Positions 23,553-33,748 of a stretch of DNA of 64,000 nucleotides are shown in pieces. Every line of letters begins with the position of its first letter. Positions within the stretch are counted from its first letter, which is position 1. The notes below the pieces were generated by a model, which saw only the letters and a program-made list of their open reading frames with translations, had not been told where the DNA came from and did not search any database. Made by a program: the position numbers and the translations under genes. Origin of the DNA: Macrolepiota albuminosa (Eukaryota > Basidiomycota > Agaricomycetes > Agaricales > Agaricaceae); assembly GCA_027475525.1 (NCBI GenBank), contig JAMWFC010000037.1, forward strand, positions 1,664,711 to 1,728,710, given 5' to 3'.

Positions 23553-24804
23553 TTAAAGAAGTCTTCTTGTTGGCCTCCACCCTCTGCGCAGTGTACGGAA
23601 TGACTTTACAACAGGCTGGTGGCCCTTAAATATACGTCCTGGTCCAAAGTCGGGGTTACCGCCCAATGATCCCCAGATGTCACCAATATAGTTCGTTGGT
23701 TCGATACCTTTTTCAAAGGTCCGATCCCAATTGTTGATAATTTCCTGAACCACTTTGACACCTGCGAGATGGATGTTCAAGATCGATGGGATAAATCCTC
23801 CAGGGTTACCAAACAGGTTAGCAGCAGCCGTCTGATTGGGGAATTCACGATCAAAATCAGACGCAGTACGCATGATGATTATCCGGGAGAAGTCCACTAA
23901 ACCAACCATGGCCCCACGCATGAGGGATTCAAGAGTAGCATTGTCTTCCTGTTGAGTGGTGCAGTAGACTCCGGTACCATTTGTAAAGAGGGCTGTGGTG
24001 TTCTCGAATGCTTCGGAGAGGAGTGTACCGGACCAGAAGTTGTCTGACGTTGCAGTATCACATTCGACAACGGATGGTCCTTCAGAACCAGCAGTAAAAG
24101 CTGAGTTCTTCTTGTAGTTGGCTCGGTACTGTTGGGCCGCGACCGTGTCATTTAGAGTGGCCTGCTTTGCAAAGCCAACAGCAAGCTTCCTGAGAGCGTC
24201 ATTGACTTCGAAAACTTCGGTACCATAAAGTTCCGCTGGATACTCATCAGGCCTGAAAGAGCCCTGAGGTACATAGCCAGTAGGAAAATCGACAGGCTTT
24301 TCACGAGCATCAAATTCATTTTGCAGGGCTACTTGGACGGCGTAACGAGCAAAGGTGACAGAACCCGTGGTAGCGATCTTGGGGTTCACACCAGCTATGC
24401 CAGCAATCATGAAATAAGTTTCGGAGAGGTCGAAGGACGGAGAGTGAACAAGGGATGTTATAGTTGTGGCAGCATTGATTTCAGCTTCGCCTGTAGTGAG
24501 CTGGCAGACGGAGCCATCATTCGTGCAATGCACGTCCGGGAAGATTGGTGAAAGGCCCGGGACGGTGATGTTTTGAGCGAGGAGATTGAACTCGGGTATG
24601 CCATACCATACGTCACCTTCACTGTCGAACTGGAACGGTGTTGAGGACGTAGGGGCGCAGAAGGGTTGCAAGCGAGCTCACCATGGAAATTATAACAACT
24701 TTTGGGGCAATAACGCTTGTTTTCTCACTACCATCTAACTGCAAGATAGCAGCCGAGGCAAGGATGACGAGCCAAAGGAGATTCAACAGTAAGAACAGGT
24801 TCAT
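23553..24804 (-). CDS. Purine nucleoside permease family protein, copy 2
   Basis: Two exons, 24804-24682 and 24629-23553, with a 52-nt intron (GTGAGC..CCAG), give 399 aa. The signal peptide differs from copy 1 (MNLFLLLNLLWLVILASAA), while most of exon 2 is nearly the same protein. Small differences inside include KPVDFPTG against KPADFPTG and NSAFTAG against NPAFTAG. From about NNWDRTFEKG to the C-terminus the copies diverge more, ending GWRPTRRLL here. Expected role as for copy 1. The tail-to-tail layout with a sharp core of identity suggests an inverted duplication kept similar by gene conversion. Confidence 0.9.
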
Positions 24805-25697
24805 TGTTCTGATGTGAGCTAAGGAAAGCACTTTTGTAAGACATAGGACCACGAAGCGAAGCAATATGTACTCTGTTGTTGCCTGACAGGGTGCCGAATT
24901 GAGATTCTCAGAGGGTATGTATCGTATAGCCATAGCATGATAGAAGGCGCCTGACACGGCCATCTATCCATGAGGCCGCATCAAAATCCATTCCCGTTGA
25001 CGTATCACTGTGTCAGATGCCATTCCCGAATAAGAAAATCGACCTTTGTCTCTTCACTATCTTGAACAAGACTTCGTTTGCAGGAAAATTTTGGCCTTGA
25101 AACTGAGTTGTTACTGTATACCTGAATTTGAGCACTAAGGATCGCGTAAGAAATGTAGGACTTCAAATTTATTCCGACCGTTCTGGCTATCCCTTGATGT
25201 ACAAACACGTGATCAGGGGGTTTGTGACAGTTGACACTGGAGGCCAAGACGATGATGGATGGAATTTTAAGTGTACAGTTGTATTGTGCCTAGTCATGGC
25301 ATCGTATGGTCTGTGAGCAACATTGTCAAGGGTGAAAATAGCATAATATAATCTATGTTTCGGTAACTGAAAGATTGCTGAACCATCACCTGTCACATAT
25401 CACGTGGAGCGTGCTCGACACGCTCAATTGCTCATTTTCCTGCATTTTTGACGTGTTCGACTCTGATCTACTCAAACATCATGTGTGGAAGACATCTGCA
25501 TACCCTCTGATGTATCGCCTGATATATCTTGACTTGAGATGACGGGCGCGTGCACTAACCGATTTACTGACATTGTTATGCTCTGAATATACTCCAACAT
25601 ACGATTTATAGTCCATAGGTGCAGGCGTATCTATAGCGTAACTGCAATTGAATGGCAAAGTTCATATGATGAAATAGAGGTACACTACTGAAGTTCT
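24805..25697. other. Intergenic stretch
   Basis: Upstream region of permease copy 2 and downstream region of the kelch gene. No gene-like frame is visible. Confidence 0.5.
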
Positions 25698-27242
25698 CTA
25701 TAGCTCGATAGAGAAACTTGTCACCTGTGGCAGATATGCCCCCGCAGCGAGATCCAAGATATGCACATCGTCAAAGCTATTGCTTCCGTCATGACCACCA
25801 AAGAGGAATAGCCGACTGTCAGCGAGGATCGATGCGTGGTAGCCGCGGGCACTGGGAGGATTTCCGTACGTGATGCGCGGCTCATAGGTTAGGGATACTG
25901 GGGTACATCAGTATTGCAGACGACCTAGTAGTGAAAAACACGCACCCAAATTAAATGGAAGAACTTCGGTGCAGTATTCTTCGCTATTGAAGCCACCTGT
26001 AATGAGAAGGAACGATCCAACCTGTGTCGCGCTATGTGCTATACGTTTATATCTGTTCGTCAAAAGTGTGACCTGACTCCAGTGTCCCGCATCTGAATGG
26101 TGTGAGCCCCTCTCTCACAAGCAGCAACAAGAGAAGGAGTACATACCGAGATCTAGACACCAGACATCCGTAAAGAAATCTTTCCCATCGCTCCCACCCA
26201 CCACTACCATCAAGTTCCTCACCAAATTCGCTGAATGATACCCTCTGTTCTTTGGTGTTCTTCCAGACGTCTGTAGCTGCTCCCACTTCATCCTACTGAA
26301 TGACGATACGTCTAAAGTCCACACATCATTGAGTGCATGCAGTCCAGTGCCTCCACCGAAAATCCAAATCTTCTGTTGATACAAAACGGCAGTGTGTGCA
26401 CGTCGTGGCGTTGGGCAGGGTCCAACGATGACTGGGGTGGACCACTGACGCGTAACCGTGTCAAAGACATAAACGTCGTTGAAGTACTTCACGCCGAAAC
26501 CTCCTCCAATGATGACGAGCTTACGGTCAATGAGGGTTGTCGTATGCGCTCGAAATGGGGGAGGAATTGTTCCTGTTGATTCTCGGACGGTCCATTGCAT
26601 AGTTTCTGATGCGTTGTGCTGGGTCGTCAGTGGTAGTATGACTTGACTTCAAAGAAGTACCGCACCCGTGTCGAAACAATGCATGTCTTTCATGTCCTTG
26701 TTGGGATCTCTGTCATCGATTCCACCAACCAGCCAGGCAATATTGTCTACCAATGTCATCGTGTGTGCACGCATAGTGCGTTGAGGGACGGTGCCATAAA
26801 CCGGTGCCCGACTCCAGTACATCGCAGTGCTCGGTACAGTTACCGCATCCTTATCATGAGGCAACGTCGGAATTGGTGTGATTTTTGAACCGGAGGAGAC
26901 TGGAGTTGATCTTCTAGATTTTGAAGAAGTCGGAATCGTAGCTGCTGAGGTAGGTGGAGACGAAGGAGCCCGCTTCACAGCATTGCTGCCGCTGCTGCCG
27001 ACATTCTCACTGATTGATCGGCCGAGAGTTCTGATACTCGGGGTGCGTGACTTTGATAGGCTGGGATTGGGATGAGAGGACGGTGTGGTCATAGTTGAAG
27101 GCGCTGGTGTACTCGAAATTGCAGCAGTCGAAGTTCCGGGAACTGGTGATGTCGACAAAGGAATTGATCTTGAGGTCGTTGCTGTGGGCGTCAGTGTTCC
27201 TTCTTCGGGGACATCGCTCAGACTGCGCGATACGCTGCTCAT
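25698..27242 (-). CDS. Kelch-repeat protein
   Basis: Four exons, 27242-26666, 26605-26147, 26092-25946 and 25897-25698, all in frame, give 460 aa. Residues 1 to about 130 are Ser/Thr/Pro-rich and likely disordered (SKSRTPSIRTLGRS). After that come kelch blades, each with a doubled glycine and a DVW/DVY strand: AHTMTLVDNIAWLVGG, AHTTTLIDRKLVIIGGGFG with NDVYVFD, AHTAVLYQQKIWIFGGGTG with NDVWTLD, GYHSANLVRNLMVVVGGSDG with TDVWCLD, SATQVGSFLLITGG, and GYHASILADSRLFLFGGHDG with DDVHILD. Six blades would form a propeller for protein binding. Fungal kelch proteins of this shape act in cell polarity (Tea1-like) or signalling; which one cannot be told. Confidence 0.87.
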
Positions 27243-27457
27243 TGTCGTGAATGTATGAAGAGTAACCGAGTCGTTATTATTCTACGATCCACGTGGTGGC
27301 ATTCATCAAAGAGATCTTCCTGATCATCAGACTCCCACCGTTTAAGGTTTTAGTATTAGCAAAGATCGTATAATACGTACAATGTAATGTAGTGGTAGAG
27401 TACAAATGTACTCAATTAAAGTATAGGAAGTCCCTCGAACACTCATTTCCTGAATGT
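27243..27457. other. Short intergenic stretch
   Basis: Upstream flank of the kelch gene; nothing recognisable. Confidence 0.4.
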
Positions 27458-27930
27458 TCAGAACATGCCCAAAAACAAGAACAACAACGCTCCAAGCAGA
27501 AGACTACCTGGCTGACCTTCATGATTCGCCGTGTTCGTAGTAGTCGCAGCTGAAAGGGCAGTCTCCGTAGCAGAACTACTGGCTGCGTCGGTAGTCTTCT
27601 GGTTCGCTGGCGTAATTGACGAAGATGGTGAGGGAGTTGACTTCTTCGCGTTTACAATTAACGCTGCAACAGTCTGGCCAGTGGTAGAAGGGTTGACAGC
27701 AAGATCGGCACCCCGGTTACACAGTCCTCGTCAAAAAACCATTGCCGGTCAGTGCTGTTCACTGTAACCGTGTATATTGGCAAACCAGGAACATCGACAG
27801 ATATCGAGTCAGATACCTCGACAAGGCGTCACTCGCTTGTACTATGCAACGAATCCTACCGTCTGAACATCAGTATTGATACCACCAGTCTTGCCTACGC
27901 ATGGGTTATCCAACGTTAACTCTGAGACCG
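27458..27930 (-). pseudogene. Decayed GPI-anchored cupredoxin-like gene
   Basis: Minus-strand pieces line up with the C-terminal half of fungal plastocyanin-like surface proteins. They are LDNPCVGKTGGINTDVQ, VDVPGLPIYTVTVNSTDRQW, GADLAVNPSTTGQTVAAL, then a Ser/Thr-rich stalk and a final hydrophobic tail (GSLLLGALLFLFLGMF) typical of a GPI signal. The pieces lie in different frames: an in-frame TAG follows VGFVA, a TGA lies before RLVEV, and a one-base loss separates CVTG from GADLAV. The N-terminal half is missing. The copper-ligand pattern cannot be completed. It lies beside the retroelement block, which may have cut it. Confidence 0.6.
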
Positions 27931-28313
27931 AATATCGCAGCAATTATAAATGGCATGGTACGTAGGAACGCGCGCCATGCTGACCGCTTCGGAATTCCCA
28001 TACAATCATATCGCCTACAGCAGAGTGTATAACAGAAGGGTCGAAACCAAGGCCCTTTTTACTGAGTTTCATGTTGAGCGAAGTAGACTAAATCCTTGTA
28101 TGAGCACACGAGCCCAGTCGTTTCGTCTTCCCTTACTCCGACAAGATATTTTGCTCCAAAAATGAAAGGTAGCTCAATACAACTGGAATGGATGAGGTGC
28201 ACTTTATGATGCGGAAGTCTTGGAAAGGAGAGGATATGGAAGGAAAGACGTTGGAAGGATGTGAAGAAGCCTAAGGGCTATAGCCTAGTCGGACTTCGGA
28301 GAGCAGGATGTAG

Positions 28314-28468
28314 AGATAGCAAGTTTCGGAACCCCTGAGGAACGAGGGTGATCCGAAACGAGGATCTATGTGCTGAGATAAGCGTCGGGGGTGGGCACAC
28401 TTTTCACTGTCCACCCCCATAGACGCTACCTCAAGATCAGGGAACAGCTAGGCAATCGACCTTTTGCA
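28314..28468 (+). repeat. Ngaro repeat A1
   Basis: 155 bp, identical to A2 at 33521-33675. Contains a GC-rich inverted motif around GGGGGTGG and CCACCCCC (28387-28421) that can form a hairpin. Confidence 0.9.
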
Positions 28469-28511
28469 AATCTAGAGAGCATTAGATACGTTAAAGCAAT
28501 AAACGAGACAC

Positions 28512-29444
28512 ATGCCTGAACTGACAAGCAATCCGAACGAAGCAACATGTCCAGACTTCGCATCGGACGACTATGCGGAAGCTCGCAACGTGATGATCGG
28601 AGAAAACGTGGACGAGGCAGCCGCAATAGTTCTGTTGGTGAACGCGTGGAATGCGAACAACGCGGCCGAGAGAATCATTTGGGCGCGTCAGAGGCGCGAG
28701 CTAGAGGAAGCCGAACGGGAGAGGGAAAGACAAGCCAGAGAAGAGACTCAACACAGGGAAGAGGAGCAGGGAGTCGAGGAAGACGCAGCTAGAAGCGAGG
28801 AGAGGAAAAAGCACAAGAACAAGTACACCATGGTTTCAATGGCCCCACCACCCATTTTACCACCGGAAATCTTGCCAGCCTACGCCACAACGCGCCTCCA
28901 GAAAGGATTATACGTCGAACTGTGGTATTTCACGAATGAGGGATTGGACTACGCGCTGAAGACCTCATCCACGGTGGACGAGAATGCACTGATCCAGGCG
29001 GTAGACAAGGACGGTGGTGCGGTGTGGACAACGGCAGCGGCATCCAGAGGGTCGAAAGCAGCCCTGGACGACAGAGACTTATCGTGGGACCAATTCTCCA
29101 TAGCAATCCCCAGGTTCCTCGATGCGATACACGCGGCGGGGTGGACAGAACAGAGACAGGCAATGATGGCCAGCCTGTTCACGGGCCTACAGACACACCC
29201 ATATCGGGCAAGTCGCGATCCGCTTGACAGAGCCATCCTGCTGAGGTACCTCTCGGAGCAGAGGAGGCTGTGGCATCAAGCTCTAGATGCGGGCACAGGA
29301 GCATGGAACATAGGCATCCTAAGTGACCCACTGGTGGCTATGGCAGCAGATGCAGTGCGAAAAGAACAGAACGAAAGAGCAGAGGCAGAGAGGAACAGGA
29401 TGGTGAGCCATTTCAATGTAAAGAGTGATACAACAGCGGACTGA
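28512..29444 (+). CDS. Ngaro first ORF, Gag-like
   Basis: 310 aa from the first ATG after A1. Residues about 55-105 are an Arg/Glu-rich helix likely to form a coiled coil (EEAERERERQAREE), as in capsid-type proteins. The middle has tryptophans and helices without a motif I recognise. It sits where DIRS-like elements carry a putative Gag. No protease or zinc knuckle is in this frame; a zinc-knuckle frame follows 160 bp downstream in the same register after one stop. Function is inferred from position. Confidence 0.6.
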   Translation: MPELTSNPNEATCPDFASDDYAEARNVMIGENVDEAAAIVLLVNAWNANNAAERIIWARQRRELEEAERERERQAREETQHREEEQGVEEDAARSEERKKHKNKYTMVSMAPPPILPPEILPAYATTRLQKGLYVELWYFTNEGLDYALKTSSTVDENALIQAVDKDGGAVWTTAAASRGSKAALDDRDLSWDQFSIAIPRFLDAIHAAGWTEQRQAMMASLFTGLQTHPYRASRDPLDRAILLRYLSEQRRLWHQALDAGTGAWNIGILSDPLVAMAADAVRKEQNERAEAERNRMVSHFNVKSDTTAD

Positions 29445-29603
29445 GCAACCAATCCCCTTCCATCTTCACCTCTTTACCGACAACGCGACCAAAATCTGCA
29501 CACACGAAATGTGTCGGTACACACAACTGTACACACGGAACGATGACCATGCACCTGCCAACACCTGTGGAACCGATATTGCGGTACACAGGTTCAACAA
29601 TAC

Positions 29604-30089
29604 ATGGCGAGTCTGACCAGCTGGCAAAGAGAACATGAGAACCAGGGATCCCATCGTTCTAGGTCAAGGCGGCAGAGATCAAAGAGCCGTCTGCGCTCAC
29701 GGTCACCATCACGCCGGAATGGCCATGGGGGGAGAGAGAGATCCCCCAAAGCCAGAGAGCTGAACAGGCGGTATGAGCGCCAAGCATCCCAAGAGAGGGG
29801 TTTTCGAAGAGGTGCAGGGAAAAAGCTCGCCGCCTGCGCCGTGTGCCTCGGGCGTCATCCGCACAACATATCCCAATGCGACGAAGCACGCACATGGGAC
29901 GATCAATTCAGCACCCTGGCACAGAGGGTCGACAAGAATCTGGTCATGCAAGATGGGCGGTCAGTTTGCATGGACTGGCAAAGGGAGAAGGGCTGCAGCT
30001 CCAGAAGACACGACGACAGACATATCTGTTCAGGCTGTGGTGCCGCCACGCATGGCGCTCAGGATTGCCCTCGAACAGAGAAGCCATGA
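29604..30089 (+). CDS. Ngaro second ORF, RS-rich zinc-knuckle protein
   Basis: 161 aa. The first half is rich in Arg/Ser (SRSRRQRSKSRLRSRSPSRR), suiting RNA binding. Two Cys/His clusters follow: CAVCLGRHPHNISQC (C-x2-C-x4-H-x5-C spacing), then CSGCGAATHGAQDC (C-x2-C-x5-H-x4-C), close to the CCHC knuckle of retroelement nucleocapsids. It overlaps the start of the RT frame by 317 bp in another register. It may be made as a separate protein or joined to the Gag-like ORF by splicing; sequence alone does not decide. Confidence 0.6.
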   Translation: MASLTSWQREHENQGSHRSRSRRQRSKSRLRSRSPSRRNGHGGRERSPKARELNRRYERQASQERGFRRGAGKKLAACAVCLGRHPHNISQCDEARTWDDQFSTLAQRVDKNLVMQDGRSVCMDWQREKGCSSRRHDDRHICSGCGAATHGAQDCPRTEKP

Positions 30090-32067
30090 AGCGGAGACAC
30101 CCTACCACCCAGACCGCTGGGAGGCATGCCTGCAATCCGCTGGGCTCCTGGAAAAATATGCCGGAGTACCGGAGGGCCTACGCATGGGCTTTTGCTTCAG
30201 TTTCCCGAAGATCCATCAGACACAGACGCCACCTAACACATCCTCAGTCGCAGAGTACTCGCATGAGTTCAAAGCAATTGTCGCAAAGGAAATCCAAAAA
30301 GGGCGCTACATTGGCCCAGCATCAAAGGATGAACTGGAGGCAGTTATTGGACAGTTTCAGACCTCTCCCTTCTCAATCATTCCCAAAACAGGGAAGACAG
30401 GCAAGTATAGGGTCATACAAAACCTATCCTTCCCACAAAAAACCAGTGAAAGATTCCCCAACGAAGCAATCAATGCTTTGGTCGAGGCAGACAATTTCCC
30501 ATGCACATGGGGAACGTTTACCACGGTGTGCCAAATTATCTCAGATCTTCCACCGGGCTCTCAGGCTGCAGTGCGTGACGTGGCAGAGGCTTACAGGACG
30601 ATACCACTGCACCACTCACAGTGGCCGGCAGCAGTGGTCAGAACCGGCGACAACGATTATTGTGTCGATACAGCACTATGCTTTGGAGCATCTCCTTCTG
30701 CCGGGGGGTACGGACAAGTGGCTGATGCAGGACTCGAGATCATGCGGCACAAGGGAATTGGCCCAGTCACAAGGTGGGTTGATGACCACCTTTTCATCCG
30801 AATTCGACGTTGCTATCTTGAGGACTACAACAAGAAAAGGAAGCAGTGGAGAGAGGAGGTCGAGAAACATGGGACCCACCAGTCCGGAGGCCGGATATGG
30901 TATGGAGGAAGTGTCTCAGAGGATGGGTCAGTGCGGGAATTTGTGGAGGACTGTAGATTCCCATTGCAAGACATTGAAGGTGTCGGAGAACAAGGGAGTG
31001 GAGACCGAGAGTTTGCCTACAGAATGTCTGACATTGACAGAGTCTCAGAGGAGCTGGGAATACCTTGGGAAAGGTCAAAGGACAGGGCATTTGCCAGCTC
31101 CAACATTTACATTGGGCTGGAGTGGGATCTACCATCGTGCACTGTGGCCCTGGCACAGGAAAAGATCACGAAGTATCAACAGGCAATACAGGAGTGGAGG
31201 CAACAATCAACCTTCAGCTTACGAGATGTCCAAAAGCTACATGGTAAGCTCTTACACGCCACCATGGTGTACCCAGAAGGACGAGCATATCTGGTGGGAC
31301 TGGAGGCAATGCTTCCAGGAGCGCATAACCATCCGTTCACTAACAGGCATGCACCGAGGGGAGTATTACAGGACCTGGATTGGTGGGAGGCAACGCTACA
31401 GTCAGGAAGAAGACGACCGGTTCCAAAACCACTCACTTTATCAGACATTGGCGCCTACTCAGACGCCAGCTCAGGCATCGGAATCGCCATTGTATTGGGA
31501 AGCTATTGGAGGGCATGGCGCCTCTTACCAGGGTGGCAGTCATGGAATGGCAAGAGGGACATACAATGGGCAGAGGCAGTCGGTTTCGAACTCCTGGTGC
31601 GGACAGTCATTACAGCCACAGAGCCAGGCACAAGGCACAAGGTATACGGAGACAATCAGGGAGTTGTCGAGGGGTGGTGGAATGGACGGAGCAGAAACAC
31701 GGCCGTCAACACAGTATTTCGACGCTTACATACATTCCTCAAGAATGAGAAGAGACAGGAGAGTATTTACACAGCATACATCCCAAGTGCAGACAACCCA
31801 GCAGACGGACCATCAAGAGGTCTCTACCCTCCAAGATCTAAACTCCTCCCACCAATGGACCTCCAGGGGGAGGCCAGATACCTCCTCATCGATTGCACGT
31901 CAGAACCCTCTCCCACCGAGGTACGACTACTACGGGAGGGCAAGTATAGCAGGGCGGCGAGCCGAGTGCAACGCCATGCAACATGGGAGGCAAAGGCACG
32001 AAGAGACTTCAATGACAAATGCTTCCAGGAGCTCAGAGCAGGCAAACTTAGTGATTGGGACCCTTAA
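29773..32067 (+). CDS. Ngaro reverse transcriptase - RNase H
   Basis: 764 codons open without a break. Reverse transcriptase landmarks: KYRVIQNLSFP, the motif A aspartate in VRDVAEAYRTIPLHHSQWP (near residue 268), GASPSAGGYGQ (motif B) and RWVDDHLFIRI, where VDD is the catalytic motif C (near 334). RNase H landmarks: IGAYSDASSGIG (Asp near 560), WAEAVGFELL (Glu), VYGDNQGVVEGWW (Asp near 624) and ADNPADGPSRG. The VDD form and the RNase H type agree with DIRS/Ngaro rather than Gypsy. It would copy element RNA into cDNA. The true start is uncertain because the first 100 codons overlap the zinc-knuckle frame. The 3' end overlaps the recombinase by 56 bp. Confidence 0.88.
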   Translation: MSAKHPKRGVFEEVQGKSSPPAPCASGVIRTTYPNATKHAHGTINSAPWHRGSTRIWSCKMGGQFAWTGKGRRAAAPEDTTTDISVQAVVPPRMALRIALEQRSHEAETPYHPDRWEACLQSAGLLEKYAGVPEGLRMGFCFSFPKIHQTQTPPNTSSVAEYSHEFKAIVAKEIQKGRYIGPASKDELEAVIGQFQTSPFSIIPKTGKTGKYRVIQNLSFPQKTSERFPNEAINALVEADNFPCTWGTFTTVCQIISDLPPGSQAAVRDVAEAYRTIPLHHSQWPAAVVRTGDNDYCVDTALCFGASPSAGGYGQVADAGLEIMRHKGIGPVTRWVDDHLFIRIRRCYLEDYNKKRKQWREEVEKHGTHQSGGRIWYGGSVSEDGSVREFVEDCRFPLQDIEGVGEQGSGDREFAYRMSDIDRVSEELGIPWERSKDRAFASSNIYIGLEWDLPSCTVALAQEKITKYQQAIQEWRQQSTFSLRDVQKLHGKLLHATMVYPEGRAYLVGLEAMLPGAHNHPFTNRHAPRGVLQDLDWWEATLQSGRRRPVPKPLTLSDIGAYSDASSGIGIAIVLGSYWRAWRLLPGWQSWNGKRDIQWAEAVGFELLVRTVITATEPGTRHKVYGDNQGVVEGWWNGRSRNTAVNTVFRRLHTFLKNEKRQESIYTAYIPSADNPADGPSRGLYPPRSKLLPPMDLQGEARYLLIDCTSEPSPTEVRLLREGKYSRAASRVQRHATWEAKARRDFNDKCFQELRAGKLSDWDP

Positions 32068-33253
32068 TGGGGTACCTAGATTTGGCGCCCCCTTGCCAAC
32101 GCCCACTTCCAATGGTCGCCCAAGACCATATCAGCCGGGGTTGACCCCAGCCCCATCAAGACAACGCCCACATTGCCTGGCTAAGGACCGCCTGCTACTA
32201 TGGATACCGGTGAATCCAGGGGGGATCAACAATGAACACACAGTGACAGGAGAAGACCTAGACAGGGTCAGAACAGTGATGTCAGCTTCTCTGTCGGAAA
32301 GTACGAGGGGAACCTACGGGGCAGGGTTGCTCACGTTCCATGTATACTGTGACCTAAAGGGAGTTACAGAGGAGGAGAGGTGCCCAGCACACCCGAAGCT
32401 CATACTATCCTTCATAGCGGCATGTGCGGGTTCTTATTCGAGATCAGCGCTGACGAATCATGTGTGCAGCGTACAAGCTTGGCACTTGCTACATGGAGCA
32501 GAGTGGAGGGCATCAGAAGCGGAGGTGCAAACAGCGCTGGAAGGAGCAGCACGACTAGCCCCGAAGGGAGCAAGGAGACCCAAGCGAGACCCCTTCACCA
32601 TAGACATCATCGAGAGGCTGTGCGCAGGGTTAGATCGAAGCAAACCAGCAGACGCAGCAATAGACGCATGCCTGAAAGTGGCTTTCTTCGGCATGGCAAG
32701 GCTCGGAGAGCTGGTACTCCCCAATCTTAAAGCCTTCGATCCTGGAAGGCACGTGAAAAGGTCAGACGTGACAGATGGTGAAGACCGAGAAGGGAATAAA
32801 GTGTCAGTCATATTCCTGCCATGGACCAAAGTCGCACCGGAGGGCGAAGATATTTACTTTGCGAAGCAGGGAGGAGCAAGCGACCCGACAGAGGCACTAG
32901 CAAACCACCTGCGAGTCAACGAGCTCCCTTCAAACATGCACCTGTTCGCTTACAAAACAGACAAAGGTCCCAGGGTCCTCACAAGGACAACATTCACGAA
33001 ACGTCTAAACGAGATCGCGAGAGGCCTTGACATAGGAAACCTTAAGTTCCACGGCATAAGGATCGGTTCCGTGCTGGAGTATCTACTGAGAGGGATACCA
33101 ATCGAAGTGGTCAAGGTGATGGGACGCTGGGGCAGTGATGCCTTCGCTATCTACCTCAGAAAACACGCAGCAGTGTTGGCCAGATACTTGCAGGACTCGC
33201 CGGCATTGGAGGAAGTGACGAGGATCACGGTAGCCCTGCCACCAGTACGATAA
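32012..33253 (+). CDS. Ngaro tyrosine recombinase
   Basis: 413 aa from ATG 32012 (MTNASRSSEQ). The catalytic pattern of tyrosine recombinases is visible: box I Arg in MARLGELVLP (residue about 230), the H-x-x-R of FHGIRIGSV (His 347, Arg 350), and the nucleophile Tyr in FAIYLRKH (residue about 381), preceded by MGRWGSD. The N-terminal part has the core-binding helical domain (TRGTYGAGLLTFHVYCD). It would integrate the circular cDNA in place of a DDE integrase. The same frame stays open far upstream, over the whole RT gene to 29843, but that part reads like a shadow (Arg/Ser/Gln-rich, no motifs). Confidence 0.88.
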   Translation: MTNASRSSEQANLVIGTLNGVPRFGAPLPTPTSNGRPRPYQPGLTPAPSRQRPHCLAKDRLLLWIPVNPGGINNEHTVTGEDLDRVRTVMSASLSESTRGTYGAGLLTFHVYCDLKGVTEEERCPAHPKLILSFIAACAGSYSRSALTNHVCSVQAWHLLHGAEWRASEAEVQTALEGAARLAPKGARRPKRDPFTIDIIERLCAGLDRSKPADAAIDACLKVAFFGMARLGELVLPNLKAFDPGRHVKRSDVTDGEDREGNKVSVIFLPWTKVAPEGEDIYFAKQGGASDPTEALANHLRVNELPSNMHLFAYKTDKGPRVLTRTTFTKRLNEIARGLDIGNLKFHGIRIGSVLEYLLRGIPIEVVKVMGRWGSDAFAIYLRKHAAVLARYLQDSPALEEVTRITVALPPVR

Positions 33254-33326
33254 CGTAAGTCCCGCTCCTTTCATGGGGGTGTCTGTGCTTCGCTCGACGC
33301 GTCGCGGCGCTCCTATCAACAGTGGG

Positions 33327-33524
33327 AATCGCAGCTCACACAAGCCAACCCACAGAACACGAGACGCTATTTCGAGCCAAGGAGCCTCCGGCCCCTTTCC
33401 CCAAACTGCAGAAACAAAGAATACATTGTGTCCCACTAGACAGAGAAGTACCAAAGATTAAATAGACGTATAGAAAGACTCAGATCTTTAACGAGCCACC
33501 AGTCGTGCGTTCAAACACATAGAT
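33327..33524 (+). repeat. Ngaro repeat B1
   Basis: Starts AATCGCAGCTCACAC and runs into A2, sharing AGAT with it. Confidence 0.9.
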
Positions 33525-33675
33525 AGCAAGTTTCGGAACCCCTGAGGAACGAGGGTGATCCGAAACGAGGATCTATGTGCTGAGATAAGCGTCGGGGGTG
33601 GGCACACTTTTCACTGTCCACCCCCATAGACGCTACCTCAAGATCAGGGAACAGCTAGGCAATCGACCTTTTGCA
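33521..33675 (+). repeat. Ngaro repeat A2
   Basis: 155 bp, identical to A1. Confidence 0.92.
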
Positions 33676-33748
33676 CCCACCCACCACGCCCTATCAATAA
33701 GCCTGCTCGACGTAGCGATCCCGTCGCAGGGTGTTGGCCCGCCCGCCC

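Noticed and set aside
29843..32011. A giant 1,136-aa protein in the recombinase register
   Set aside because: The first part overlaps the RT gene and shows no motif; only the part after 32012 reads as a recombinase.
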